This document shows, in pieces, positions 26,622 to 34,931 of a stretch of DNA of 51,025 nucleotides. This DNA is from RGDT01 sp964630925 (GTDB lineage Bacteria > Planctomycetota > Planctomycetia > Gemmatales > Gemmataceae). Position 1 is the stretch's first letter; every line of letters starts with the position of its first letter. Where the stretch lies: NCBI GenBank assembly GCA_964630925.1, contig CAZVZK010000075.1, positions 1-51,025 of the forward strand, in the 5' to 3' direction. Both the position numbers and the translations under genes were made by a program. Under the pieces are notes generated by a model. That model worked only from the letters and a program-made list of their open reading frames with translations. It had not been told where the DNA came from and made no database searches.

Positions 26622-29600
26622 ATGGACCGCAAGGATTCGCGGAACGTTTGGGGCGGCCGCCTGTTGCTCATCGCCGGGGCCGCCCTGCTCCTGGCCGTCG
26701 GCTACCTCGTCGGCGACCCGTCCGCCTTCAGCCTCCCCACCTTCACCATCCCCGCGCACGCCCCGGCGCCCGAGCCGTCGGCCGCGGCCCAGCGCACGCC
26801 CTACCCCATGCCACCCGAGATGCTGGGCGTCGAGCTGATGCAGCAGACGGCGCCCCAGGCCGCCGCCAAGTCCGCCGGCTGCCTCGCCTGCCACAAGGAC
26901 GCCAAGGACCCCCACTGCAAGGACACCCTGCGCATCGGCTGCACCGACTGCCACGGCGGCGACGCCTCCACCCACCTCAAGGACCGCGCCCACGTCCACC
27001 CGCGCTTCCAGGACGCGTGGCGCACCTCCGCCAACCCCGTCCGCTCCTACACGCTCCTCAACCACGAGCGCCCCGAATTCATCCGCTTCGTCAACCCCGG
27101 CGATAACCGCATCGCCCACATCTCCTGCGGCACCGTCGGCTGCCACCCCAAGGAGGTGTTGCAGGTCCGCAAGAACATGATGACCCACGGCTGCATGCTG
27201 TGGGGCGCGGCCCTGTACAACAACGGCGCCATCCCCAACAAGCGTGCCCGCTTCGGCGAGGCGTACTCGATGCACGGCGCACCCCTCGCGCTGCAGACCG
27301 TCCCGCCCCCTGACGAGTGGGAGCAGAAGGTCAAGGGTGTCGTCCCGCGCCTCGACCCCCTGCCGCGCTTCGAGGTCGGCCAGCCCGGCAACGTCCTCCG
27401 CATCTTCGAGCGCGGCGGCAAGTTCCGCTCCGAGACCGGCCTGCCCGAGATCTTCGAGGACCCGGGCCGCCCCATCCTGTCGCGCCTCAGCATCCGCGGG
27501 TTGGGCACGCAGAACCGCGTCGATCCGACCCTCACCGGCCTGCAGAAGACGCGCCTCCTCGACCCCACCCTCAACTTCCTCGGCACGAACGACGGCCCGG
27601 GCGACTATCGGTCCTCTGGCTGCACGGCCTGCCACATGATCTACGCCAACGACCGCTCGCGCGTGCATTCGGGGCCTTACAACGTCTACGGCAACCAGGG
27701 CCGCAGCTTCGACCCCGACCCCACCATCCCCAAGGACGAGCCGGGCCACCCCATCGCGCACCGCTTCGCGCCGGGCAACAGCATCCCGACCAGTCAGTGC
27801 ATGGTCTGCCACATCCACCCCGGCACGACCGTGATGAACTCCTACACCGGCTTCATGTGGTGGGACGAGGAGACCGACGGCGAGCTGGTCTACCCGCCGC
27901 ACCAGAAGCGTCCCACGGCGGAGGAGGCGATCAAGGCCCTCATGCGCAACCCCAACGCCTCGGCCCTGCGCAACCGGCTGAGCGAGCCGGGCTTCGCCGA
28001 GAACATGGTCGAGCTGAACAAGGAGGCGAAGCACACCCAGTTCGCCGACTTCCACGGCCACGGCTGGGCGTTCCGCGCCGTGTTCCGCCAGGACCGCGCC
28101 GGCAAGCTCCTCGACCACTGGGGCAACGTCATCGACAAGGTCGATAACGCCACGCTCCAGAAGGCGATGCGCTTCCAGAAGCAGGCGCCGCAGGACCGCA
28201 AGCACGAGCCGGGCGTGCCCGTCCACATGATGGACGTGCATCTGGAGAAGGGCATGCACTGCATCGACTGCCACTTCGTGCAGGACATGCACGGCAACAC
28301 CAAGCTTCAGATGGAGGTGCGGGCCGCCGTCGAGATCCAGTGCACCGACTGCCACGGCACGGTGTCGGCAAAGGCCGGGCTGCGCACGACCGGCCCTGCG
28401 GCGTACACGTCGAGCCGCGAGGGCGGACGCGACCTGGCCGCGATGCGCACGCCCTCGGGCCGCAAACGCTTCGAGCGCGAGAACGGCAAGATCTACCAGA
28501 ACTCGATGGTGGAGCCGAACCTGCGCTGGGAGGTGCCTCAGACCATCGACACGGTCACGCCCGGCAGCCCGCGCTACAGCGCCAAGGCGGCGATGGCGAA
28601 GACCGTGCGTTTCGGCGCCGACGGGCAGATGGAGTGGGGGAAGATGCCGGAGTGCGGGGAGAAGGGACTGGCCCACCAGAACAACAACATGAGCTGCATC
28701 GCCTGCCACTCGTCGTGGAACCCGAGCTGCTACGGCTGCCACCTGCCGCAGAAGGCCAACGTCAAGACGCCGCAGCTGCACAACGAGGGTGACGTCACGA
28801 AGAACATCATCGAGTATAACTTCCAGACGTTGAGGGATGAGGTGTACATGCTGGCCAAGGACGGCGACGTGACCGGCAACCGCATCGGGCCGGCCCGGTC
28901 GTCGTGCGCCGTCCACGTCGGCTCGTACAACGGCAACCGCGAGTCGATCTACTACCAGCAGCAGACCATCTCCTCGTGCGGCCAGTCGGGCGTCGCGTTC
29001 AGCACCAACGTGCCGCACACGGTGCGCGGCAAGGACGGCACCAAGCAGTGCAGCGACTGCCACCTGTCGCAGAAGAACGATAACAACGCCATCATGGCCC
29101 AGCTCATGATGCACGGGACGGGCTACCTGAACTTCATCGGGCGCTACGCCTGGGTGGCGGCGGGGACGCACGGGTTCGAGTCCGTCGTCGTCACCGAGCG
29201 CGACGAGCCGCAGGCGGTAATCGGCAGCTCGCTGCATAAGCTCGCCTACCCGGACCACTACGCGAAGCACCTCAAGCACCACAAGGAGCTGCGGTTCAGC
29301 CATGAGCACCCCGGAAAGGACATCTCCGAGCAGCTCTTCAAGCCGTGGATGAAGGCCGACGTGAAGAGCCTTTTGCAGCGCGGCGAGTACCTGTACGCGG
29401 CGTGCGGCGAGGGCGGCCTGCGTGTGTTCGACATCGCCTTCGTCGATCACAAGGGCTTCTCGGAGCGCATCGCCACGGCCCCGGTGTCGCCCCTTGGGCA
29501 GAGGTTCTACGTCCGCACGAAGAACGCGGCGGCGGTGGCGGCCCCGACCACCATCGCCCCGGACCCGACGCGGAAGGAGATCCCGGAGAACAAGGAGCAG

Positions 29601-30503
29601 AAGATCCATGCCCTGTACGGCTACATCTACGTCGCCGACAAGGAGGAGGGCCTCATCCTCGTGGGCGCCGGGACGCTGCTCGACGGCAACCCGCTCAACA
29701 ACTTCCTGAAGCGGGACGTGACGTTCAACCCGGACGGCCTGCTGAAGGGCGCCAAGGCGCTGGCCATCGCCGGGACGTACTGCTACGTCTGCTGCGACGC
29801 GGGCCTGGTGGTCATCGACATCGACGACCCGACGAAGCCGAAGGTGACGGCGGTGATCGGCGACCCGGTGCTGAAGAAGCCGCACGCCGTGCAGGTGCAG
29901 TTCCGCTATGCGTTCGTGTGCGACGAGTGCGGCGTGAACGTCCTCGACGTGACGGACCTGGCCAAGCCGAGGCCGGTGTCGCGCATGAAGATGGCGGAGG
30001 CGCACAACATCTACCTCGCCCGCACCAGGGCGTACATCGCGGCGGGCAAGAAGGGGCTGGTGATCGCCGACATCACCGACCCGGAGTGTCCGAAGATCGA
30101 GCAGACGTACGACGCGGACGGCGAGATGAACGACGTGCATGACGTGAAGCTGGGCATCACCTACACGAGCCTGTTCGCCTACGTCGCGGACGGGAAGAAC
30201 GGGATGAAGGTGGTGCAGCTCACGTCGCCGTCCACGCCGGGCAACGGCGGGTTCTCGCCGCGTCCGACGCCGAAGCTGATCGCCAAGTACAAGCTTCCGG
30301 ACCACGGGCACGCCTACGCGATCTCGCGTGGCCTGGACCGCGACCGTGCGGTGGACGAGGGCGGCAACCAGATCGCGGTGTTCGGCCGGCTGGGGGCGCG
30401 TCCGCTGAACCTGGCGGAGCAGCGGAAGCTGTACATGCGCGACGGCAAGGTGTGGCGCGTGAGCGACGACCCGACGTCGCCGATCTACCGCCGGGTGAAG
30501 TGA
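26622..30503 (+). CDS. Multihaem cytochrome c fused to LVIVD beta-propeller
   Basis: 1293 residues. An N-terminal membrane anchor (RLLLIAGAALLLAVGYLVG, 13-31) is followed by nine CXXCH haem-binding motifs (starting at about residues 87, 107, 334, 393, 547, 574, 692, 703 and 810) and one CX4CH (Cys169-GTVG-Cys174-His). From ~895 to 1250 come repeated LVIVD-type blades: YLYAACGEGGLRVFDIA, YIYVADKEEGLILVG, YCYVCCDAGLVVIDI, YAFVCDECGVNVLDV, AYIAAGKKGLVIADI and FAYVADGKNGMKVVQL. The first part would carry electrons outside the cytoplasmic membrane; the propeller may bind a partner or substrate. The start at 26622 has GGGAGG upstream. No other redox gene is adjacent. I do not know a named family with this exact architecture. 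Confidence 0.9.
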   Translation: MDRKDSRNVWGGRLLLIAGAALLLAVGYLVGDPSAFSLPTFTIPAHAPAPEPSAAAQRTPYPMPPEMLGVELMQQTAPQAAAKSAGCLACHKDAKDPHCKDTLRIGCTDCHGGDASTHLKDRAHVHPRFQDAWRTSANPVRSYTLLNHERPEFIRFVNPGDNRIAHISCGTVGCHPKEVLQVRKNMMTHGCMLWGAALYNNGAIPNKRARFGEAYSMHGAPLALQTVPPPDEWEQKVKGVVPRLDPLPRFEVGQPGNVLRIFERGGKFRSETGLPEIFEDPGRPILSRLSIRGLGTQNRVDPTLTGLQKTRLLDPTLNFLGTNDGPGDYRSSGCTACHMIYANDRSRVHSGPYNVYGNQGRSFDPDPTIPKDEPGHPIAHRFAPGNSIPTSQCMVCHIHPGTTVMNSYTGFMWWDEETDGELVYPPHQKRPTAEEAIKALMRNPNASALRNRLSEPGFAENMVELNKEAKHTQFADFHGHGWAFRAVFRQDRAGKLLDHWGNVIDKVDNATLQKAMRFQKQAPQDRKHEPGVPVHMMDVHLEKGMHCIDCHFVQDMHGNTKLQMEVRAAVEIQCTDCHGTVSAKAGLRTTGPAAYTSSREGGRDLAAMRTPSGRKRFERENGKIYQNSMVEPNLRWEVPQTIDTVTPGSPRYSAKAAMAKTVRFGADGQMEWGKMPECGEKGLAHQNNNMSCIACHSSWNPSCYGCHLPQKANVKTPQLHNEGDVTKNIIEYNFQTLRDEVYMLAKDGDVTGNRIGPARSSCAVHVGSYNGNRESIYYQQQTISSCGQSGVAFSTNVPHTVRGKDGTKQCSDCHLSQKNDNNAIMAQLMMHGTGYLNFIGRYAWVAAGTHGFESVVVTERDEPQAVIGSSLHKLAYPDHYAKHLKHHKELRFSHEHPGKDISEQLFKPWMKADVKSLLQRGEYLYAACGEGGLRVFDIAFVDHKGFSERIATAPVSPLGQRFYVRTKNAAAVAAPTTIAPDPTRKEIPENKEQKIHALYGYIYVADKEEGLILVGAGTLLDGNPLNNFLKRDVTFNPDGLLKGAKALAIAGTYCYVCCDAGLVVIDIDDPTKPKVTAVIGDPVLKKPHAVQVQFRYAFVCDECGVNVLDVTDLAKPRPVSRMKMAEAHNIYLARTRAYIAAGKKGLVIADITDPECPKIEQTYDADGEMNDVHDVKLGITYTSLFAYVADGKNGMKVVQLTSPSTPGNGGFSPRPTPKLIAKYKLPDHGHAYAISRGLDRDRAVDEGGNQIAVFGRLGARPLNLAEQRKLYMRDGKVWRVSDDPTSPIYRRVK

Positions 30504-30530
30504 GGCCGTCAGCCGGCGAGGAAGACCCGG

Positions 30531-30716
30531 GCGCTCTGGTCGGCGGGTGCCCCCTTGGGCCTCGTGCTGATGGACGTGCAGATGCCGGAGATGGACGGCC
30601 TGCAGGAGACGGGACGGCTGCGTGAGCGCGAGGCGGGGACGGGCCAGCGTGTGCCGGTGATCGCGCTGACGGCCCACGCGATGAAGGGCGGCCGCGAACG
30701 CTGCCTGCAGGGTGGG
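30531..30716 (+). pseudogene. Remnant of a response-regulator receiver domain
   Basis: One frame reads PLGLVLMDVQMPEMDGLQETGRLREREAGTGQRVPVIALTAHAMKGGRERCLQGG, the phospho-acceptor half of a REC domain of the hybrid-kinase type (Asp in LVLMDVQMPEMDG, Thr/Ala in ALTAHA). The N-terminal half, the final lysine motif and any kinase are missing. Sequence similarity stops abruptly after ERCLQGG. It resembles the REC domain of the hybrid kinase at 47206-49530 and is a gene scrap. Confidence 0.75.
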
Positions 30717-30914
30717 TGGAGCGCCCGTGCAGGTGCGGTGGCGAGGGCACCTCACCCTCTACCTCCGGCAGCGTCTCTGTCTCGTCGTCCGCCGTGACAC
30801 GGCGCCACGCCAGCCGTCAAGCAGGAACGCGGGGCACCGGCGGGAAAGAGTGACGATCCTGCCGCCCGTGAGACGAACATTCCATCCGGACGCCGGAATC
30901 GCCGGGCCGCCGCC

Positions 30915-30942
30915 TTGACAAGGGGAGGGCCGGCGGTATATC
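30915..30942 (+). promoter_or_regulatory. Strong sigma70-like promoter of the dab operon
   Basis: A perfect TTGACA (30915-30920), a 16-base spacer and TATATC (30937-30942) form the best promoter match in the window. Transcription would start near 30949, about 200 bases upstream of the dabB ATG, and run through the leader and terminator described next. Confidence 0.7.
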
Positions 30943-30948
30943 TCAATA

Positions 30949-31118
30949 AGCGATCCAGGCGGTCGGTTTTCGGCGAGGCGCCCCAGAAGGGATGGCCGGC
31001 CGGGTTCCGGCCTGGGATCGAAGACACCGCCGAACAGCCCCTCGGGATACACAGGCCCGACGGGATAAGGCCGGGACGACGCGACCTCACTAGGAGGGGC
31101 GTCGTCCCGGCCTTTTTT
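30949..31118 (+). promoter_or_regulatory. Attenuator/riboswitch-like leader of dabB-dabA
   Basis: The ~170-nt leader has three competing structures. (1) GGCCGG (30998-31003) pairs with CCGGCC (31007-31012). (2) GTTCCGGCC (31004-31012) can instead pair with GGCCGGGAC (31069-31077), eight Watson-Crick pairs plus one G-U, as an antiterminator. (3) The same 31069-31077 strand is part of a 16-bp intrinsic terminator. Further helices: CCCCAG/CTGGG (30981-31016) and TCGGG/CCCGA (31042-31060). Pieces such as GGGTTCCG and CGACGGGATAA..GCCGGGA recall the ykkC/guanidine-I riboswitch, but this is uncertain. A 33-codon ORF from 30992 ends in the terminator loop but lacks a properly spaced ribosome-binding site. 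Confidence 0.6.
31067..31118 (+). terminator. Intrinsic terminator upstream of dabB
   Basis: AAGGCCGGGACGACGC (31067-31082) and GCGTCGTCCCGGCCTT (31099-31114) form a perfect 16-bp stem with a 16-base loop; the T-run of six (31113-31118) follows the GC core. It lies between the promoter and the dabB start codon (31152), so it must be bypassed for dab expression. It is the only classical intrinsic terminator I found in the window. Confidence 0.85.
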
Positions 31119-31151
31119 CGTTTCTCGGCCCCGACGAAAGGAGAGCCACCG

Positions 31152-32609
31152 ATGACCGTCCGCCGCCCCGGCAAGGGCGAAATCTACCTCCTGCTAGGCC
31201 TGTGGGGCCTGGCCGCCCTGTCCGGCGGCCTGCTGGCCTGGCAGGCCGCCGACCCCCGGCCCCTCCGCGTGGCCGGGCTGTCCATCGATCGGCTCGGGGC
31301 GGCCCTGTCGCTGCTCGTCGCCGTGGTCGGGGCAGCCACCTACCGCTTCTCGCTGCGCTACCTCGACGGCGAGGCGGGTCAGGCCGTCTTCCTCCGCCGC
31401 CTGGCCTTCACCGTGGCCGCCGCCTACGTCCTCGCCCTGGCGGGGAGCCTCCTGCTGCTCATCGCGGCGTGGTCGGCCGCCAGCGTCGGGCTGCACCTGC
31501 TGCTGACGCATTACCAGGGACGGGCCGAGGCCCACCGCCCGGCCCGCAAGAAGTTCCTCATCAGCCGGCTGGGCGACCTGGCGCTGGTCTCCGCGGCGGC
31601 CGTGGCGTGGTGGCACTTCGGCACGCTCGACATCGCCGACCTCGCGTCCCGGGCCGCGGCCATGCCCGGCCCTGCCGCCACGGCCCTGGCCCTACTGGTC
31701 GTCGTGGCGGCCCTGACCAAATCGGCGCAATTCCCCTTCCACAGCTGGCTGCCCGAGACGATGGAGGCGCCCACCCCCGTCTCCGCCCTCATGCACGCCG
31801 GCATCATCAACGCCGGGGGGGTGCTCCTGCTGCGTTTCGCGCCGTTGCTGGCCGCCGTCCCCGAAGCTCTGCTGTCGCTCACGGCGGTGGGCACGCTGAC
31901 GGCCTGCCTGGGGATGACGGCGATGTGGGCGCAGGTGAAGGTGAAGCGCGAATTGGCCTGGTCCACGGTGGCGCAGATGGGCTTCATGATGGTGCAGCTG
32001 GGCCTGGCCGCCTTCCCCGCCGCGTTGCTGCACGTCCTGGGGCACGGTTTCTACAAGGCGTGGGGCTTCCTCCGCGCCGGCGAGCTGCCGCCCCCCTCCG
32101 CCCTCACGCCCGCGACGCCCGCCGCCGCCCTGGTGCGTGCCGCGCTGGGGACGCTCGTCGCGCTGCCCGTCGTGGCGGTGGCCTGCGCCGGCGTCGGCCT
32201 CGACGTGCTGCACGCGCCGGGCGAGATGGCGCTGGCCTGCGTGCTGGCCCTGTCCCTCGGGCAGATGTGGGTCTTCCTGCCGCGCCTCCTCACCTCGGCG
32301 ATGCTGACGCCCGTCCTGGCCCTGGGGGCCTGCGCCGTCTACCGGGGGGCGGGGCTGTTCTTCGGCCCGGCCCTGGGGGTGACGGAGGCCCCGGCGGGGC
32401 CGGCCGCCTGGGCCGCGGCGGCACTGCCCGTCGCCGCCTTCACCGCCCTGTGCGTCCTGCACGCCTGCCTGCCGGCGCTCGGGCGGTCCGAGGCGGGGCG
32501 AGCCTTCCATGTCCACGCCCTGCACGGCTTCTACTTCGGCGCTGCCGCCGACCGCCTCGTCGAGACCATCTGGCCCTTCACCCCCTCCCGGAGCGTCCGC
32601 CATGCCTGA
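31152..32609 (+). CDS. dabB: DabB, proton-conducting membrane subunit of the DAB inorganic-carbon pump
   Basis: 485 residues from the ATG at 31152 with AAGGAG ten bases upstream; the frame extends upstream through the terminator but homology begins here. It is a NuoL/MrpA-type polytopic protein with 12 or more transmembrane helices. Key phrases: LLITHYQGRAEAHRPARKKFLISRLGD-type region, LVVVAALTKSAQFPFHSWLPETMEAPTPVSALMHAGIINAGGVLLLRF (the conserved proton-antiporter core), and WSTVAQMGFMMVQLGLAAFPAALLHVLGHGFYKAWGFL. Together with DUF2309 it forms the DAB complex, which couples cation flow to CO2/bicarbonate capture. Its stop overlaps the dabA start by eight bases, so the two are translationally coupled. 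Confidence 0.9.
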   Translation: MTVRRPGKGEIYLLLGLWGLAALSGGLLAWQAADPRPLRVAGLSIDRLGAALSLLVAVVGAATYRFSLRYLDGEAGQAVFLRRLAFTVAAAYVLALAGSLLLLIAAWSAASVGLHLLLTHYQGRAEAHRPARKKFLISRLGDLALVSAAAVAWWHFGTLDIADLASRAAAMPGPAATALALLVVVAALTKSAQFPFHSWLPETMEAPTPVSALMHAGIINAGGVLLLRFAPLLAAVPEALLSLTAVGTLTACLGMTAMWAQVKVKRELAWSTVAQMGFMMVQLGLAAFPAALLHVLGHGFYKAWGFLRAGELPPPSALTPATPAAALVRAALGTLVALPVVAVACAGVGLDVLHAPGEMALACVLALSLGQMWVFLPRLLTSAMLTPVLALGACAVYRGAGLFFGPALGVTEAPAGPAAWAAAALPVAAFTALCVLHACLPALGRSEAGRAFHVHALHGFYFGAAADRLVETIWPFTPSRSVRHA

Positions 32610-34923
32610 GGCCAACCCCAACGCCGTCGCCGGCCCCTCCCGCGTGTGGGCCGACGTGGAGCAGGTCTGCGAGCTGATCCCGCCCCTGTGGGGGCTGGAC
32701 GGCTACGTCGCCGTCAACCCGTTCCTCGGGCACTCCGGCAGGCCCCTGGCCGAGGCCATCCCCGAGATCGGCGCGGCGCTGGACGCGCGGGTCTTACCTC
32801 CGATGGGCTTCTACCGCGAGCGCTGGGCCGCCGGGGCCTTCACCCGGCGCGACCTGGAGGGGGCGGCCCGGCGGGCGGGCCTCGACTCGGAGGGGCTGCG
32901 CATGCACCTGGCCGGCCTGTCGCACCCGCCGCTGCGCTGGGAGGATGGCGTCCTGACCTTCGCCGAGCGGCACGACCGCGAATTCGGCACCGGCTGGTCC
33001 GGCGAGCTGACACGCTCGGTGACGCGCTGGTGCGCGGTCCACGCCTCGCGGGGCGGGCCGTCGTGGCCGCTGGCCGCCGGACGGGGGCTGTACGCCTCGT
33101 GGCGCGAGGCGGCGCGGGCGGACCGTGCTCTGGAGATGGTGGGCCTGGCCGGCTGGCGCACCTTCGTGGGCGGGGCGCCCGAGTGCCCGCGCCGCGCGGC
33201 CCAGGAGATGCTCGAGCGCCTGGAGGTGACGGCGGGCTGGCGGCGTGCGTACCTGTACCGGCTGCTGGGCGGCGTGTTCGGGTGGGCGGGCTGGCTGCGG
33301 CGGGAGGGCTGGAAACGCGGCGAGGCCGGCGAGACGGCCGAGCTGCTGGCCGTGCGTGTGGTGGCCGACGCCGCGGCCGCCCTGCTCGCGCCGCGGGGCA
33401 GGGCGTCGCGGCCCGTGCAGGCCGGACGGGCCGCGGAGGAGCCGGCCCTGCTCGTCTGCCTGCAGGAGGCGCTCGAGGACGGCTACGCCCGGCGGCTGCT
33501 GGCGCGGATGCGGACGCCGCCCCGGGACGGGGTGTCGGACCGGCCCGAGGCCCAGGCGGTCTTCTGCATCGACGTGCGCTCCGAGCCGCTCCGCCGACAC
33601 CTGGAGGCCGAGATGCCCGGCGTCCAGACGCTCGGCTTCGCCGGCTTCTTCGGCGTGGCCCTGGAGCGGGAGTCGCCCGGCGAGGCCAGCGCCCGCTGCC
33701 CGGTGCTGCTCCGCCCCGCGGTCAAGGCGTCCTGCGCCGGACACGCGCCCTCGTCCTGGGCCAAGGCCGTGAAGAAGGCCCCCGCCATGCCGGCCGCCTC
33801 GTTCTCGTTCGTGGAGACGCTGGGTCTGGGGTACGCGCTGCGGCTGCTGGGCGACGCCCTCGGCCTGAGCCCGGCGCCGAGCAACCCCGAGGGCGAGGAG
33901 CCGTTCCGCCTGGAGATGGACGTGGAGCAGAGGGTGGCGCTGGCGGAGGGCATCCTGAAGAACACCGGCCTGGAACGGGCGACGGCCCCTCTGGTGCTGC
34001 TGTGCGGGCACGAGGGCAGGAGCGCCAACAACCCGCACGCCGCCGGCCTGGACTGCGGGGCGTGCGGCGGCCACGGCGGGGCGCTCAACGCCCGCGCCGC
34101 CGCCTCGCTGCTCAACGACCCGGCGGTCCGCCTCACCCTGGCGGAACGAGGAAGGCCGCTCCGGCACGACACCTGGTTCCTGGCCGGCGTCCACGACACG
34201 TCCTCGGACGAGGTGCGGCTGCTCGACGCGGAGGCGATCCCGCCGAGCCACCGCGCGGCCCTGGGCCGGCTGCGCGAGGGGCTGGCGCGGGCCGGGGCGC
34301 GGACGCGGGCCGAGCGGGCCGGGGCGCTCGGGCTGTCCGGCGGCGCGGAGGGGCTGGGGCGGCGGATGGCCGCCCGGGCGGGCGACTGGTCGGAGGTGCG
34401 GCCCGAGTGGGGGCTGGCCCGCAACGCCGCCTTCATCGCCGCCCGGCGGGCGCGGACGCGCGGCGTGGACCTGGAGGGGCGGGCGTTCCTGCACGAGTAC
34501 GACTGGCGGGCCGACGAGGACGCCTCGGTCCTGACGCTCATCCTGACCGCGCCCCTCGTGGTGGCGTCGTGGATCAACCTCCAGTACTTCGCCTCCACGG
34601 TGGACAACGGCGTGTTCGGCTGCGGCACCAAGACGCTGCACAACCGCGTCGGCTCGCTCGGCGTGGTGCTGGGCAACGGCGGCGACCTGCGGACCGGCCT
34701 GGCGGCCCAGTCGGTCCACGCCCCCGACGGCGGGTGGTATCACGAGCCGCTACGCTTGCAGGCGGTGGTGGAGGCGCCGCGAGAGCGGATCGACGCCGTG
34801 CTGGCGGCCCACCCCGGCGTGGCCGCGCTCGCGGAGAACGGCTGGCTGCGGCTGTTCGCGCTCGACCCGGAGGGCGCGGGGGCGTGGCGGCGCGGCCCCG
34901 GAGGCGTGTGGGAGGCGGCGTGA
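32602..34923 (+). CDS. dabA: DabA (DUF2309), beta-carbonic-anhydrase-like subunit of the DAB pump
   Basis: 773 residues from the ATG at 32602, inside the end of dabB. The zinc site expected for DabA is intact: Cys322 and Asp324 in FCIDVRSEP, His470 in LLCGHEGRSANNP, Cys485 in LDCGACGGHGGALNAR. The His-to-Cys spacing of 15 equals that of the characterised Halothiobacillus protein. The start WADVEQVCELIPPLWGLDGYVAVNPFLG and the region WINLQYFASTVDNGVFGCGTKTLHNRVG are also family hallmarks. DabA hydrates CO2 to bicarbonate vectorially in a complex with DabB. In a presumed heterotroph this would supply bicarbonate for anaplerotic or biosynthetic carboxylations. Confidence 0.93.
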   Translation: MPEANPNAVAGPSRVWADVEQVCELIPPLWGLDGYVAVNPFLGHSGRPLAEAIPEIGAALDARVLPPMGFYRERWAAGAFTRRDLEGAARRAGLDSEGLRMHLAGLSHPPLRWEDGVLTFAERHDREFGTGWSGELTRSVTRWCAVHASRGGPSWPLAAGRGLYASWREAARADRALEMVGLAGWRTFVGGAPECPRRAAQEMLERLEVTAGWRRAYLYRLLGGVFGWAGWLRREGWKRGEAGETAELLAVRVVADAAAALLAPRGRASRPVQAGRAAEEPALLVCLQEALEDGYARRLLARMRTPPRDGVSDRPEAQAVFCIDVRSEPLRRHLEAEMPGVQTLGFAGFFGVALERESPGEASARCPVLLRPAVKASCAGHAPSSWAKAVKKAPAMPAASFSFVETLGLGYALRLLGDALGLSPAPSNPEGEEPFRLEMDVEQRVALAEGILKNTGLERATAPLVLLCGHEGRSANNPHAAGLDCGACGGHGGALNARAAASLLNDPAVRLTLAERGRPLRHDTWFLAGVHDTSSDEVRLLDAEAIPPSHRAALGRLREGLARAGARTRAERAGALGLSGGAEGLGRRMAARAGDWSEVRPEWGLARNAAFIAARRARTRGVDLEGRAFLHEYDWRADEDASVLTLILTAPLVVASWINLQYFASTVDNGVFGCGTKTLHNRVGSLGVVLGNGGDLRTGLAAQSVHAPDGGWYHEPLRLQAVVEAPRERIDAVLAAHPGVAALAENGWLRLFALDPEGAGAWRRGPGGVWEAA

Positions 34924-34931
34924 GGCGGGCG

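Larger units (their letters stand above)
30504..31151. other. Spacer: receiver remnant, dab promoter and leader
   Basis: These 648 bases carry a truncated receiver-domain remnant (30531-30716). No gene is visible at 30717-30914. Then follow a sigma70-like promoter (30915-30942), a structured leader and an intrinsic terminator (31067-31118) 33 bases before the dabB start codon. The main parts are listed separately. Confidence 0.7.

Noticed and set aside
26394..30755. A 1453-codon open frame on the minus strand
   Set aside because: It is antisense to the multihaem cytochrome gene and is rich in His, Arg, Val and Leu as expected of the complement of GC-rich codons; it has no recognisable domain.
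30992..31091. 33-codon leader peptide (Arg-rich) in the dab leader
   Set aside because: The AAGGG stretch abuts the ATG, too close for a functional ribosome-binding site, and Arg richness is expected from GC content. Kept only as a remark in the leader entry.
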